From NCBI GenBank assembly GCA_947647735.1, contig CANSLJ010000004.1, positions 62,001-126,000 of the forward strand: a DNA stretch of 64,000 nucleotides, written 5' to 3'. The notes under the pieces were generated by a model. The model worked only from the letters and a program-made list of their open reading frames with translations. It was not told the DNA's origin and made no database searches. Shown here one piece after another: positions 1 to 8,635 of this stretch. The translations under genes and the position numbers were made by a program. This DNA comes from an uncultured bacterium. Lineage in GTDB: Bacteria > Bacillota > Clostridia > Lachnospirales > Lachnospiraceae. The number at the start of each line of letters is the position of its first letter. Position 1 is the first letter of the stretch.

Positions 1-467
1 CGGGGACTTTTACGCCTCATGTGGAAAGATCTGATCTGTATGATACGATCGCGGAGGCATTAAACGGTATCTGGACAAAAGCGGAAAAGAAGGATATTCA
101 ATTATCGGTGGAGTGTGAGAGCGGGATTATAGCAAAGCATGATCCGAAATGGACCGCGGAGGCACTGAGCAATATTCTGGACAATGGGGTGAAATATACA
201 CCGGCAGGAGGCAGTATAAGGATCAGTGTGCGCCCCTGGCAATTCTACACCCGGGTGGATATTTCGGATACCGGCATCGGCATCCCCGAAGAGCAGTGTC
301 ATGAGGTGTTTAAACGGTTCTGGCGCGGGGAGGAGGCGTCGCAGGAAGAAGGTGTCGGTCTGGGACTTTATCTGGCACAGGAGATCATCACAAAGCAGAG
401 AGGGTATATCAGCGTGAACTCTGCGCCGGGAGAGGGATCTGTTTTTTCGGTTTATCTGCTGAGCTGA
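1..467 (+). CDS. Sensor histidine kinase, C-terminal part (gene cut by left edge)
   Basis: The frame is open from base 3 to the TGA at 465-467 and has no stop toward the left edge, so the start lies outside. About 154 residues of the HATPase_c catalytic domain are visible: an N box (ALSNILDNGVKYTP), G1 box (DTGIGIP), F box (FKRFWRG) and G2 box (GVGLGLYLA). This part binds ATP and phosphorylates the dimerisation-domain histidine, which is not in the window. The ATPase gene of an ABC module starts 48 nt downstream on the same strand, the usual layout of peptide-sensing/efflux modules of Firmicutes. Its response regulator is presumably just upstream. The family is clear; the signal sensed is unknown. 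Confidence 0.9.
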   Translation, partial: GTFTPHVERSDLYDTIAEALNGIWTKAEKKDIQLSVECESGIIAKHDPKWTAEALSNILDNGVKYTPAGGSIRISVRPWQFYTRVDISDTGIGIPEEQCHEVFKRFWRGEEASQEEGVGLGLYLAQEIITKQRGYISVNSAPGEGSVFSVYLLS

Positions 468-515
468 TGTGGTATAGAGTATCACGCAGAAAGGGTTAAT
501 GAAAAGGGATACAAT

Positions 516-1196
516 ATGGACATCATTACATTGCACAATGTAAAAAAATATTATGGCAGTAAAGAAAATACAGTGAAGGCCCTTGACGGCATCGATCTGC
601 ATATCAAACAGGGGACATTTACCGCCATCGTCGGCACATCGGGAAGCGGTAAGACCACGCTTCTGAATATGATGGGCGGACTGGATGTACCTGACAGCGG
701 GGAAGTGATCGTGAACGGCGTGAACCTCTCCGGTTTAAAGGAGGAACAGCTTGCGGTATTCCGCCGGAAAAAAGTGGGATTTATCTTCCAGAATTATAAT
801 CTGATCCCTACACTGACCGTGGAGGAGAATATTCTGTTTCCTCTTGACCTGGACGGCTCCGCACCGGATAGGGAGTATCTGCGGGAGATCACGGAACTGT
901 TGGGATTAAAGGACAAGCTGAACGCTTTTCCCGAGATGCTTTCCGGCGGCGGCCAGCAGAGGGCGGCGATCGCAAGGGCTCTGGCGGCGAAACCTTCCAT
1001 CATCCTTGCGGATGAGCCCACCGGCAATCTGGATTCCCAAAACGGACAGAATGTGGCAGGTCTTTTAAAAATGACAACGGAACTGTTCCATAGGACGCTT
1101 GTGATGATCACTCATAATCTAGAGCTGGCGCAGCTTGCAGACCGGGTAGTACGGTTGCAGGACGGGCGGATCGTGGAGGGTGCTGTTCATGCCTGA
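516..1196 (+). CDS. ABC transporter ATP-binding protein (MacB/BceA-like), first module
   Basis: A 226-residue ATPase that would power the FtsX-type permease encoded next. Visible motifs are Walker A (GTSGSGKTT, residues 40-48), the Q-loop region (IFQNYNLIP) and Walker B with the LolD/MacB-type ending ([11 protein letters not shown]). The signature reads LSGGGQQRA (142-150) instead of the usual LSGGQQQR seen in the second module at 4338; the missing Gln at signature position 5 is unusual but not obviously inactivating. An AAAAGGG sequence precedes the ATG. It probably shares a transcript with the kinase upstream and the permease 42 nt downstream. Substrate unknown; peptide antibiotics or lipoproteins are typical of the family. 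Confidence 0.92.
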   Translation: MDIITLHNVKKYYGSKENTVKALDGIDLHIKQGTFTAIVGTSGSGKTTLLNMMGGLDVPDSGEVIVNGVNLSGLKEEQLAVFRRKKVGFIFQNYNLIPTLTVEENILFPLDLDGSAPDREYLREITELLGLKDKLNAFPEMLSGGGQQRAAIARALAAKPSIILADEPTGNLDSQNGQNVAGLLKMTTELFHRTLVMITHNLELAQLADRVVRLQDGRIVEGAVHA

Positions 1197-1238
1197 TTTA
1201 AAAGAGCACGCGCAGAGAGAGATAGAAGAGGAACGTAG

Positions 1239-3767
1239 ATGCTGCAAAACAACAATCTCAAAATCTGCCGGAAGCTGGTCCGGCGGGAGTTTCAATTTCA
1301 TAAGGGACAGAACCTTCTTCTTGTCATAGCGGTCACACTGGTATGTATGCTGTATACCTTTTCTTTTTGTCTGGGGAATCTGACTTATGACGGATTCCTT
1401 TATTCTTACCGGACAGTTTATGGCTCAAACAGTCATATTATATACGAAAATGTCACAAAAACACAGGCGGCGGCACTGGAAAAACATCCGGCGGTGAAAG
1501 ATGCGGTTTCTCTCTCAACGGCCGGCATACTCAGTGATGAAATGCTGGAAAACCGGAATGTAAAGCTGGCGGAGGTTTCGGAAGGCTGGGCAGAGGCAAC
1601 GGATTCCTTTCCCCTTTACGGTCGGATGCCCGAGAAAAAGGACGAGATCGCACTGGATGAGATCACTATGAATTCTCTTGTGATACCTCATGAGATCGGT
1701 GCGGAAGTCCCTGTAAAGCTGCGGTCTGAGGACGGAGTGGAATATAGCCATACGTTCCGGCTCTGCGGCTGGTGGAAAAATCTTACCGGAGAGACCGATT
1801 CCTGTGCCTGGATCACAGAGGAAGCAATGAAAGAGCTCTGCGGCAGATCACCGGATACCCTGATGCTCGGCGTAACCCTGTATCTGCCGGGAGATCTGGA
1901 AAGACAGGCGGGGGACATACTGACAGACCTCGGGATCAGGGACATTTCATACACCACCAATCTGGCGTACAATAAAGCCCGGCAGGATTATGCAAACGCG
2001 GAGGCAATGGAATTTTATCGGATGAATCTGATCGTGGTGTTGTGCGGCGTGCTGATGCTCTGTCATATCGTGCAGTTATCCGCACAGCAGAACATGCGAT
2101 TTTACGGAAGGGTGAAGAGCCTCGGGATGACGCCCAGGCAGATCCGTGTGCTGGCGGCGGAGCGGGCCGCCATGACCTTCCTGCCCGGCATCCTGCCAGG
2201 GTGGATACTGGGCTTTTTATTGTGCGCCGCGGCTGCCCCTTATGTGGTCGTGGGAATGGAGCAGAATCCGGCTTTTGCCTTTTTTCAGCTCTGGCCTTTT
2301 TTCGTCAGTGCGCTGCTGACTGGGGCGACGACTCTGGCCGCCTGCCTGCTGCCCATGCGCAGGGCTGTAAGGAGCGTGCCGGCGGAGGCGGTACGCTATG
2401 TGGAGGGAGCGGGGCGAAGCAGAAGAAAATGCAGGAAAAGCAGATCTGCAGTTACCCGGCGTATCGCATTGACAGGACTTTCACGGCAGAAAAGGCAGTC
2501 TCTGCTGGCGGCCGTTTCCCTGCTGTTATCCCTTGTCGTTTTATGCAGCGTCTGGACTCTGCGGATGAGCTATGATGAGGAAAAATATCTGGAGTGGATG
2601 GCGCTCTGCGATTACAGGATCGCTGATGCGTCCGCCGTCTCCAGTGTCCAACGTTATAATCCGGGGAGCCGGAGCATCACGCCGGAGATCATGGAGGCGC
2701 TCTCGGCGCATCCGGCTGTGACAGGCATCGGACAAGCCTGCACCATGGAAGTTTTGCTGTATGCGGAGCCCAAAGAGCGGGAACCGATCATCGATACTTT
2801 TGAGGGAACGGACGAATACGGCACTGTCAGAAAGGAGTATATGGCGGATGATCCTGACTGGCTTGCAGGATATGAAAAAATGCGGGAGACCGGGGAGTAT
2901 ATCGGTATTGTGACAGGTGTGGACGGATTGATGCTGGAAAACGCGATGGCACGGCAGATTTTTCTGGAAGGCAGTTTTGATCCGGACGCCTTTGCTGCCG
3001 GAAAATACGTGGTCGCAGCAGGGGCGGATTCGCCCCTGATCCACAGTACACCGTCGGCAGGCAGTAAAGTAGATATCTGCGGCAGGGAGTTTGAGATCAT
3101 GGCTTCTGTTCCTCATGAATCATCCCTGCTCTCCGGCGCAGACAGCAGAGCGGCGCAGTATAACATCACTTACTATATGCCTCTTTCTGCGTTCAATGAA
3201 CTGTTCCCGGAACACGGCATCCGGAATGCGGCGATCAATATCGACCGTGAAGAGCAGGAAGCCTTTGAGGATTTTCTCGGGCAGATCCTGGAGGGCACAG
3301 GGGCTGACGTCTTTTCCTACAAGGACTATCAGTGGACATTCCGCAACGCTGTCTTTCACCTGTGCATCATTCCGCTGTTTGTGGGGAGCGTGATGCTGTT
3401 CATCGGCATACTGAATTTTGCCAACGCCCTGGCGGCCGGGACACTGGTGCGGAAAAAGGAATTTGCAGTCTATGAGAGCCTCGGCATGACAAAAAGACAG
3501 CTCCGAAAAATGCTGCTATGGGAAGGCGCATGCTGCTATGCAGTATTATTTCTGCTTCTGGTGCCGGGAACAGCGGTATGTACATGGCTCTGGGGAAAAT
3601 GGTGGATCGCCCATACGAACACATGGTGCATCACCTGGCACTTTTCCCTTATGCCCCTCTGGATATCCCTGCCGATACTTTTCATACTGGCATTGACGGT
3701 CCCGCTTTATTTTCTCAGGACAGTCACAGGGGAGAGCGTTACGGAGAGGCTGCGGATCATCAATTAA
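1239..3767 (+). CDS. FtsX-domain ABC transporter permease, first module
   Basis: An 842-residue membrane protein with the two-FtsX layout. It has an N-terminal membrane helix (about residues 24-45), a first extracellular domain, and a first FtsX block near 260-390 containing the coupling-helix-like SLGMTPRQIR. A second helix near 410-440 is followed by a second extracellular domain, and a C-terminal FtsX block contains ESLGMTKRQL. AGAGGAA precedes the ATG. It pairs with the ATPase just upstream. Such permeases transmit ATP-driven movement to the outside rather than forming a simple channel and commonly confer or sense antimicrobial peptides. It shares architecture with the 856-residue permease at 5000, suggesting an ancient duplication. 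Confidence 0.88.
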   Translation: MLQNNNLKICRKLVRREFQFHKGQNLLLVIAVTLVCMLYTFSFCLGNLTYDGFLYSYRTVYGSNSHIIYENVTKTQAAALEKHPAVKDAVSLSTAGILSDEMLENRNVKLAEVSEGWAEATDSFPLYGRMPEKKDEIALDEITMNSLVIPHEIGAEVPVKLRSEDGVEYSHTFRLCGWWKNLTGETDSCAWITEEAMKELCGRSPDTLMLGVTLYLPGDLERQAGDILTDLGIRDISYTTNLAYNKARQDYANAEAMEFYRMNLIVVLCGVLMLCHIVQLSAQQNMRFYGRVKSLGMTPRQIRVLAAERAAMTFLPGILPGWILGFLLCAAAAPYVVVGMEQNPAFAFFQLWPFFVSALLTGATTLAACLLPMRRAVRSVPAEAVRYVEGAGRSRRKCRKSRSAVTRRIALTGLSRQKRQSLLAAVSLLLSLVVLCSVWTLRMSYDEEKYLEWMALCDYRIADASAVSSVQRYNPGSRSITPEIMEALSAHPAVTGIGQACTMEVLLYAEPKEREPIIDTFEGTDEYGTVRKEYMADDPDWLAGYEKMRETGEYIGIVTGVDGLMLENAMARQIFLEGSFDPDAFAAGKYVVAAGADSPLIHSTPSAGSKVDICGREFEIMASVPHESSLLSGADSRAAQYNITYYMPLSAFNELFPEHGIRNAAINIDREEQEAFEDFLGQILEGTGADVFSYKDYQWTFRNAVFHLCIIPLFVGSVMLFIGILNFANALAAGTLVRKKEFAVYESLGMTKRQLRKMLLWEGACCYAVLFLLLVPGTAVCTWLWGKWWIAHTNTWCITWHFSLMPLWISLPILFILALTVPLYFLRTVTGESVTERLRIIN

Positions 3768-3846
3768 CGCCGCTCCTGAGCTGTGTTACTGTTAAAAAGG
3801 AGTTATCATTGTAACTGCAGATTAGAATTTGACGGAGGTATTCTAT

Positions 3847-4137
3847 ATGAATTATTTACCCATTTTCCAGGAACTGTTTGAATCCGACAGTGTTATTTTT
3901 ATGCTGATAGGAGTAATCGCCGCATTATTGATCAGTATAAAAATGAACAACATCAGACGAACCATGATCGGCCTTATTTCATGTTTTGTTTTGTATGCAG
4001 TCTGTGAACTGGTTTCCAATGTACATACAAATTTCATGATCGAATTGATCCTGCTCTTTGTTGGAACGATTGCTATCGGTGGAATGACCGGTTTTTTCAT
4101 AAGCGCGATCGTTACGAAAGTAAGAAAACAAGAATAA
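3847..4137 (+). CDS. Small integral membrane protein, unknown function
   Basis: A 96-residue protein starting at the ATG preceded by GGAGG at 3834-3838. It contains three predicted membrane segments (around residues 16-32, 38-57 and 64-88) and ends in a short basic tail (TKVRKQE). I recognise no family. It lies 79 nt after the first permease and upstream of the operator-like repeats of the second ABC module, so it may be the last gene of the first module. A small accessory or immunity role is possible but is only a guess from position. Confidence 0.6.
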   Translation: MNYLPIFQELFESDSVIFMLIGVIAALLISIKMNNIRRTMIGLISCFVLYAVCELVSNVHTNFMIELILLFVGTIAIGGMTGFFISAIVTKVRKQE

Positions 4138-4161
4138 GAGCATTTCCTTGAAGAGCCTGTA

Positions 4162-4205
4162 AATCATCTTTAAATTATCTTCAAATTATCTTCAAACCAT
4201 CTTCA
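4162..4205. promoter_or_regulatory. Four 11-bp direct repeats, probable response-regulator operator
   Basis: Four contiguous 11-bp units start at 4162, 4173, 4184 and 4195. Units two and three are identical (AATTATCTTCA); the others differ at one to two positions. An 11-bp period puts each unit on the same DNA face, as in head-to-tail binding of OmpR/PhoB-family regulators. The repeats sit in the only sizeable gap between the two ABC modules, 133 nt before the second ATPase start. Binding by the two-component system whose kinase begins the window is inference. Confidence 0.6.
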
Positions 4206-4210
4206 ACTAA

Positions 4211-4254
4211 AAGGTTACAAAACTGTACCTTTCTTGTACTCCTATTGTAACCTT
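4211..4254. promoter_or_regulatory. 10-bp perfect inverted repeat before the second ABC module
   Basis: AAGGTTACAA (4211-4220) and TTGTAACCTT (4245-4254) are perfect reverse complements separated by 24 nt. Inside the left part is TTACA-N4-TGTAC (4215-4228), similar to the TnACA-N4-TGTnA form described for BceR-type regulators. A TATGAT at 4262-4267 could be a -10 element; no good -35 is visible, and the right arm overlaps where it would be, which suits an activator-dependent promoter. Confidence 0.5.
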
Positions 4255-4337
4255 TCCTTGATATGATCATCTCAAAGTTATTATTCACCGCCTGTCAGGC
4301 TAAACGTGAACTATATCATCTTAAGGAGGATCACATC

Positions 4338-5003
4338 ATGGAATCTATCGTAAGAACAAAAAACCTCAAAAAATATTACGGAAACGGCGAAGCATTAGTA
4401 AAAGCCCTGGACGGCGTGGATCTGGAGATCGAGCGGGGAAAATTTACCGCCATCACCGGAACAAGCGGCAGCGGCAAATCCACGCTTCTTCATATGCTGG
4501 GCGGTCTGGATGTACCTACAGAGGGCAGCGTCTGGATCGGAGAGCAGGAACTGTCACGATTAAACAGCGAGCAGGCGGCAATTTTCCGGCGTAAGCAGAT
4601 CGGTTTTATCTTTCAGAATTATAATCTGATCCCGGTGCTCACCGTCTGGGAAAATATTGTTTTTCCCATCACCCTGGACGGACAGAAGCCCGACCGGAAA
4701 TTTATCATGGAGATCGTACAGTTTCTGGGGCTGGATGACAAGCTGGAGCGGCTGCCGAACAATCTATCAGGAGGCCAGCAGCAACGTGTGGCGATCGCCC
4801 GGGCTCTTGCATCCAAACCATCCCTGATCCTTGCGGATGAGCCCACCGGCAATCTGGACTCCAAGACCAGCGACGACGTAGTAGGGCTTCTGAAGGTGAC
4901 CAGCAATGAGTTCCATCAGACCATCGTGATGATTACCCATAACCCGGAGATCGCGGCTTCCGCAGACAGGGTGATCCGCATTGAGGACGGGAGGCTGGTG
5001 TGA
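4338..5003 (+). CDS. ABC transporter ATP-binding protein (MacB/BceA-like), second module
   Basis: A 221-residue ATPase. The ATG at 4338 is chosen over an in-frame ATG at 4263 because AAGGAGGA lies at 4323-4330 and the homologous first-module protein starts at the matching position. Walker A is GTSGSGKST, the signature is the canonical LSGGQQQR, and Walker B is [11 protein letters not shown]. It closely resembles the ATPase at 516 along its whole length. Its stop overlaps the start of the following permease by 4 bp, so the two are translationally coupled. Probable regulation is through the repeats at 4162-4254. Confidence 0.93.
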   Translation: MESIVRTKNLKKYYGNGEALVKALDGVDLEIERGKFTAITGTSGSGKSTLLHMLGGLDVPTEGSVWIGEQELSRLNSEQAAIFRRKQIGFIFQNYNLIPVLTVWENIVFPITLDGQKPDRKFIMEIVQFLGLDDKLERLPNNLSGGQQQRVAIARALASKPSLILADEPTGNLDSKTSDDVVGLLKVTSNEFHQTIVMITHNPEIAASADRVIRIEDGRLV

Positions 5004-7570
5004 GAATGAAAAAGACAAAACCAATCTCTTTATTAAATAAAAGACTTTCCGCCCAAAACAAAGGGCGCAGTATCGTATCAGTAACAGCGATCGCGCTCAC
5101 AACACTGATGTTTACAACACTCTTTGTGCTGAGTCAGAGCATGAGCAAAAATATCGTGGAGATGACGTTCCGGCAGACCGGTTACGATGCACAGGCTTCC
5201 TTTAAAAGCATCACGAATGAACAGGTTCAGAAGATCAAGGCGCATCCTGATGTAAAGGAAATGGGGGAGAGCCTTGTTGTCGGAATGGGGCAGGGCGATG
5301 CGCTCCACGGGCGTCAGGTGGAGATACGATATGCGGATGAAAGCTATGCGGAGCATTCCTTTGCGCTGCCTGATGTAGGGAGGATGCCCAAGGCGAAAGA
5401 TGAGATCGCGCTGGATCATATTACCCTTGACAGGCTGGGCATTCCCCATGAACTGGGCGCCCCTGTCACATTGGAATGGATCGCGGATTTTACGGAGGAA
5501 GAAAGCAGAGTCTCCGAATTTACGCTGTGCGGTTTCTGGGAGGGCAATGAATCCAGTTATGCAAGCCTTGCCTGGGTGAGCAGGAATTTTGCGGAGACGG
5601 TGATGGAGGATATGGGAGCCGGTGATGAAATAAACATGACAGATATGTCACCTTCTGCCATCGCAGGCATCCACATGGCACAGGTTTCCCTGTACAGCGA
5701 TAAACAGATCTTTCAGGATATGGAACAGATCCTGAAAGATACCGGGCTGACCGGACTGGAATACAGCGTCAATCTGGCTTACGATCCGGATATGAACCGT
5801 ATGAGCATGCAGGAGAGCCTGCCCATGTATCTGGGTATGCTTCTGGCATTTGCGGCGGGATATCTGATCATCTACAATATTTTTCAGATTTCCGTCACCA
5901 CGGATATCCAGTTCTACGGCAAACTGAAAACGCTGGGCATGACGGCAAAACAGCTCAAAAAACTGATCTACGGACAGGCGGGGCGCCTCTGCCTTTTCGG
6001 CATTCCGGCGGGCATGATCCCGGGGTATCTGCTGGGAGCGGTTTTAGTGCCTGTACTGGTCGGTACGCCTTCCGCCTCGGTATCCGTCAGTCCTGTTATT
6101 TTCATCGGCTCCGCCCTGTTTGCGGTATGCACCGTACTGATCTCCTGCATGCGCCCGGCGAAAATGGCAGGAAAGGTATCGCCGATGGAGGCGCTTCGCT
6201 ATAATGACGTGCAGGGCATGAGGCGTTCCTCGAAAAAGAGAAGCGGCAGCGCAGGGCTTTTCGCACTGGCATGGAGTAACCTCGGGCGGAACAAAAAGCG
6301 CACCGTCACGGTGGTATGTTCTCTGACGCTGGGTCTTACGCTGATGAGTGCTTTTTATGCAAAAAACGCCGCTTTTGATATGGAAAAATATCTGGGTGAT
6401 CTGACCATCGCGGACTATCAGGTGGATGCGGCTACCAGTGAGGAATATATCAAAGGGTACGATCCTTATGATGATACGCTGGGCGAAGAGTTGACTGAAA
6501 TGGTCAATTCCATGGAAGGACTGGAGGATGCCGGTTATCTGTACAGTCATGATACGGAGATCACACTGGAGGAACAGACGATCGCAAATCTGAGGGGTTT
6601 TTATACGGATGACATGCTGGACTACTGGGGTTCCTATGATTCCACGGGCCCACAGGCTCTTCTGACGGCGATGGAACAGAAAAAAGCAGGCAGCATTGTC
6701 TACGGCGCAGATGGTGTTGTGCTGGATGCTTATACCCGTCAGGAACATCTGCAGAAAGGCAGTATTGATATCACTGAATTTATGGCGGGCGGATATGCCC
6801 TTGCCATCGCCCCCTATGTGGAGGAGGAAAAAAGAGGAATACTGCCCACGGTGTCTGTGGGAGATGATGTGATCATAGAGGGAAGATCTTATACGATCAT
6901 GGCAGTCGTGGATGATATCAACCCGATCACAGAGGGCGCCCGTGAGGGCGGCGTGAATGACAGGTTTTACCTTGATTTCATCCTGCCGGCGGAGTCCTTC
7001 CGGGAAAACTGGCCCGATAACACGCCGAGAAAGCTGTTTTTTAACGTGGAAGATGCACAGATCGATGCCGCGCAGGAGATGCTGGATACCTATTGTGATG
7101 TGACAGGCGTCAGGCTGTCCGTGACCTCCCGGTCGTCCATGTCCGCCCAGTATGAGAAGGAAACACGCGCTTCCGCAGTGATGGGGAATGTGGTCAGCAT
7201 TGTGATCGCGCTGGTGGGCGTGCTGAACTTTGTGAACTCTATGGTGACATCCATCGTTTCCAGACGGAAAGAGTTCGCCATGATGCAGAGCGTCGGGATG
7301 ACAAAGAGACAATTGTGCAGGCTTTTGGTGTATGAGGGACTGGATTATGCGTGCTGCACGCTGCTGATCAGTTATGCGCTGAGCGCTCCTGTGGTCGGGA
7401 TCGGTGTCAGGGCGATGGTGGAGGGCGGCTTTACCACCTTCCGGTTTACCCTGCTGCCGCTTGCGGCATGTACGCCGGTTTTGCTTGTATTTGCATTCCT
7501 GATCCCGTATTTCTGTTTCAGGAATATTGAGAAGGCTTCTCTGGTGGAGCGGCTCAGGGCGGCGGAGTAA
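5000..7570 (+). CDS. FtsX-domain ABC transporter permease, second module
   Basis: An 856-residue permease with the same plan as the one at 1239: an N-terminal helix (about 22-45), an extracellular domain, an FtsX block near 275-400 (KTLGMTAKQL), a second helix near 435-455, another extracellular domain and a terminal FtsX block (QSVGMTKRQL). GGGAGG at 4989-4994 serves either the GTG at 5000 (4-bp overlap with the ATPase stop) or the ATG at 5006. The 5000 start gives better spacing. It works with the ATPase at 4338. The substrate cannot be read from the sequence; antimicrobial-peptide export or detoxification is the usual role. Confidence 0.88.
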   Translation: MRMKKTKPISLLNKRLSAQNKGRSIVSVTAIALTTLMFTTLFVLSQSMSKNIVEMTFRQTGYDAQASFKSITNEQVQKIKAHPDVKEMGESLVVGMGQGDALHGRQVEIRYADESYAEHSFALPDVGRMPKAKDEIALDHITLDRLGIPHELGAPVTLEWIADFTEEESRVSEFTLCGFWEGNESSYASLAWVSRNFAETVMEDMGAGDEINMTDMSPSAIAGIHMAQVSLYSDKQIFQDMEQILKDTGLTGLEYSVNLAYDPDMNRMSMQESLPMYLGMLLAFAAGYLIIYNIFQISVTTDIQFYGKLKTLGMTAKQLKKLIYGQAGRLCLFGIPAGMIPGYLLGAVLVPVLVGTPSASVSVSPVIFIGSALFAVCTVLISCMRPAKMAGKVSPMEALRYNDVQGMRRSSKKRSGSAGLFALAWSNLGRNKKRTVTVVCSLTLGLTLMSAFYAKNAAFDMEKYLGDLTIADYQVDAATSEEYIKGYDPYDDTLGEELTEMVNSMEGLEDAGYLYSHDTEITLEEQTIANLRGFYTDDMLDYWGSYDSTGPQALLTAMEQKKAGSIVYGADGVVLDAYTRQEHLQKGSIDITEFMAGGYALAIAPYVEEEKRGILPTVSVGDDVIIEGRSYTIMAVVDDINPITEGAREGGVNDRFYLDFILPAESFRENWPDNTPRKLFFNVEDAQIDAAQEMLDTYCDVTGVRLSVTSRSSMSAQYEKETRASAVMGNVVSIVIALVGVLNFVNSMVTSIVSRRKEFAMMQSVGMTKRQLCRLLVYEGLDYACCTLLISYALSAPVVGIGVRAMVEGGFTTFRFTLLPLAACTPVLLVFAFLIPYFCFRNIEKASLVERLRAAE

Positions 7571-7646
7571 TGTGCCGCAATATGATGATGGGATGACAGG
7601 CGGGTAACCCCTTTCCTGTTAAGATGTTCGTTGAAGGGATCAAACA

Positions 7647-8519
7647 TCATTTTAAGCAGGACAAACGGTATTCTCTGGGGGTTACCCCCTTATATTCCCG
7701 GAATTTTCGTATAAAATAACTGAAATTATCAAATCCCACAGAAAGTGAAATATCGGAAACCGGTAATTTGGACTCAGATAATATTTCACAGGCTTTTTCA
7801 ATTCTGTATTCGTTTATAAAAGTAATCGGTGTCTTTCCAATTTCCTGTTTAAAATAATGGCAGAAATAGTTGGGGCTCATAAAGCATATTTCAGCAAGAG
7901 CCTGCAGGGATATTGGTTCCGCATAATTTTCATGTATATATTCTATCACTTGTTTCAGTTTGATCAGGGAATCCTTTCCTTTTGAGGACAGTGTGTTTTT
8001 TGAGAAACTGTCCGATTGAAAAAGCAGTTCTATCGTATGCAGTATATGGATCTTGATACTCAGGAGCGCACAGGCAGGAAGGGTATGATACAGTTTGATA
8101 ATCTCCTTCATGTGAAATATGATCTGTCCGTGAATCTCCGGCGAAAAGACGGAGCCGGAAGTCGGAAACATCAGATTTCCGTTTGTTACGGGGCGGATGA
8201 AATTATGCTGACATGCATCGTACAATGCAAAATCCAGGAAAGAAGAATTAAAAACAACTGCATGGTGCAGGGATTCCCCGGTGGACTTGATCTCATGAAG
8301 TTCTCCTGAATTGATAAAACAAAATTCTCCCGGATTCAACGTAAAGGACTTACCGTGAATCGTTAAATGGAGAATACCATATTCTGCATATACCCATTCC
8401 AGTTCTTCATGCCAATGTTGTGAAACAAAATAAAATCCGTCTTTATCATGATGGGAATATACCTGCAGGGGAAAGATGGAGGTTCCGTGTATTTGGTTTT
8501 CATGGTAGGCACGTATCAT
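7647..8519 (-). CDS. AraC-family transcriptional regulator
   Basis: A 290-residue regulator. The N-terminal half is a cupin-like sugar-sensing domain (SQHWHEELEW, LNPGEFCFINSGELHEI). The last 100 residues hold two helix-turn-helix motifs (LAEICFMSPNYFCHYFKQ and ISLSVGFDNFSYFIRKFR) ending in the family motif GVTPREYR. It is divergent from the GH13-PTS-HAD operon across a 116-bp gap, the classic position of a local activator. An alpha-glucoside or sugar phosphate is the likely effector, by inference. Confidence 0.9.
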   Translation of the reverse strand: MIRAYHENQIHGTSIFPLQVYSHHDKDGFYFVSQHWHEELEWVYAEYGILHLTIHGKSFTLNPGEFCFINSGELHEIKSTGESLHHAVVFNSSFLDFALYDACQHNFIRPVTNGNLMFPTSGSVFSPEIHGQIIFHMKEIIKLYHTLPACALLSIKIHILHTIELLFQSDSFSKNTLSSKGKDSLIKLKQVIEYIHENYAEPISLQALAEICFMSPNYFCHYFKQEIGKTPITFINEYRIEKACEILSESKLPVSDISLSVGFDNFSYFIRKFREYKGVTPREYRLSCLK

Positions 8520-8635
8520 ATCTGCAACTCCAAAATCGTAAGATTGTGTTATTTATTGATAAGATTATGCAAGCAATCGGCGTTTCTGTACAGTATACTA
8601 AACTCATCAGAAAAAAACAAGCGAGGCAATGAAAA

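Noticed and set aside
6044-7312. Long open frame antisense to the second permease (about 420 codons)
   Set aside because: It mirrors a well-supported permease gene, is rich in His/Arg/Cys from reversed codons, and has no ribosome site or known domain.
7602-7687. GGGTAACCCC/GGGGTTACCC inverted repeat between the second permease and the AraC gene
   Set aside because: The arms are 65 nt apart, one is inside the AraC coding sequence, and no T-run follows; convergent termination here is unproven.
8566-8582. Possible catabolite-response (cre) site upstream of the GH13 gene
   Set aside because: Only a partial match to the cre consensus with several mismatches and no symmetry.
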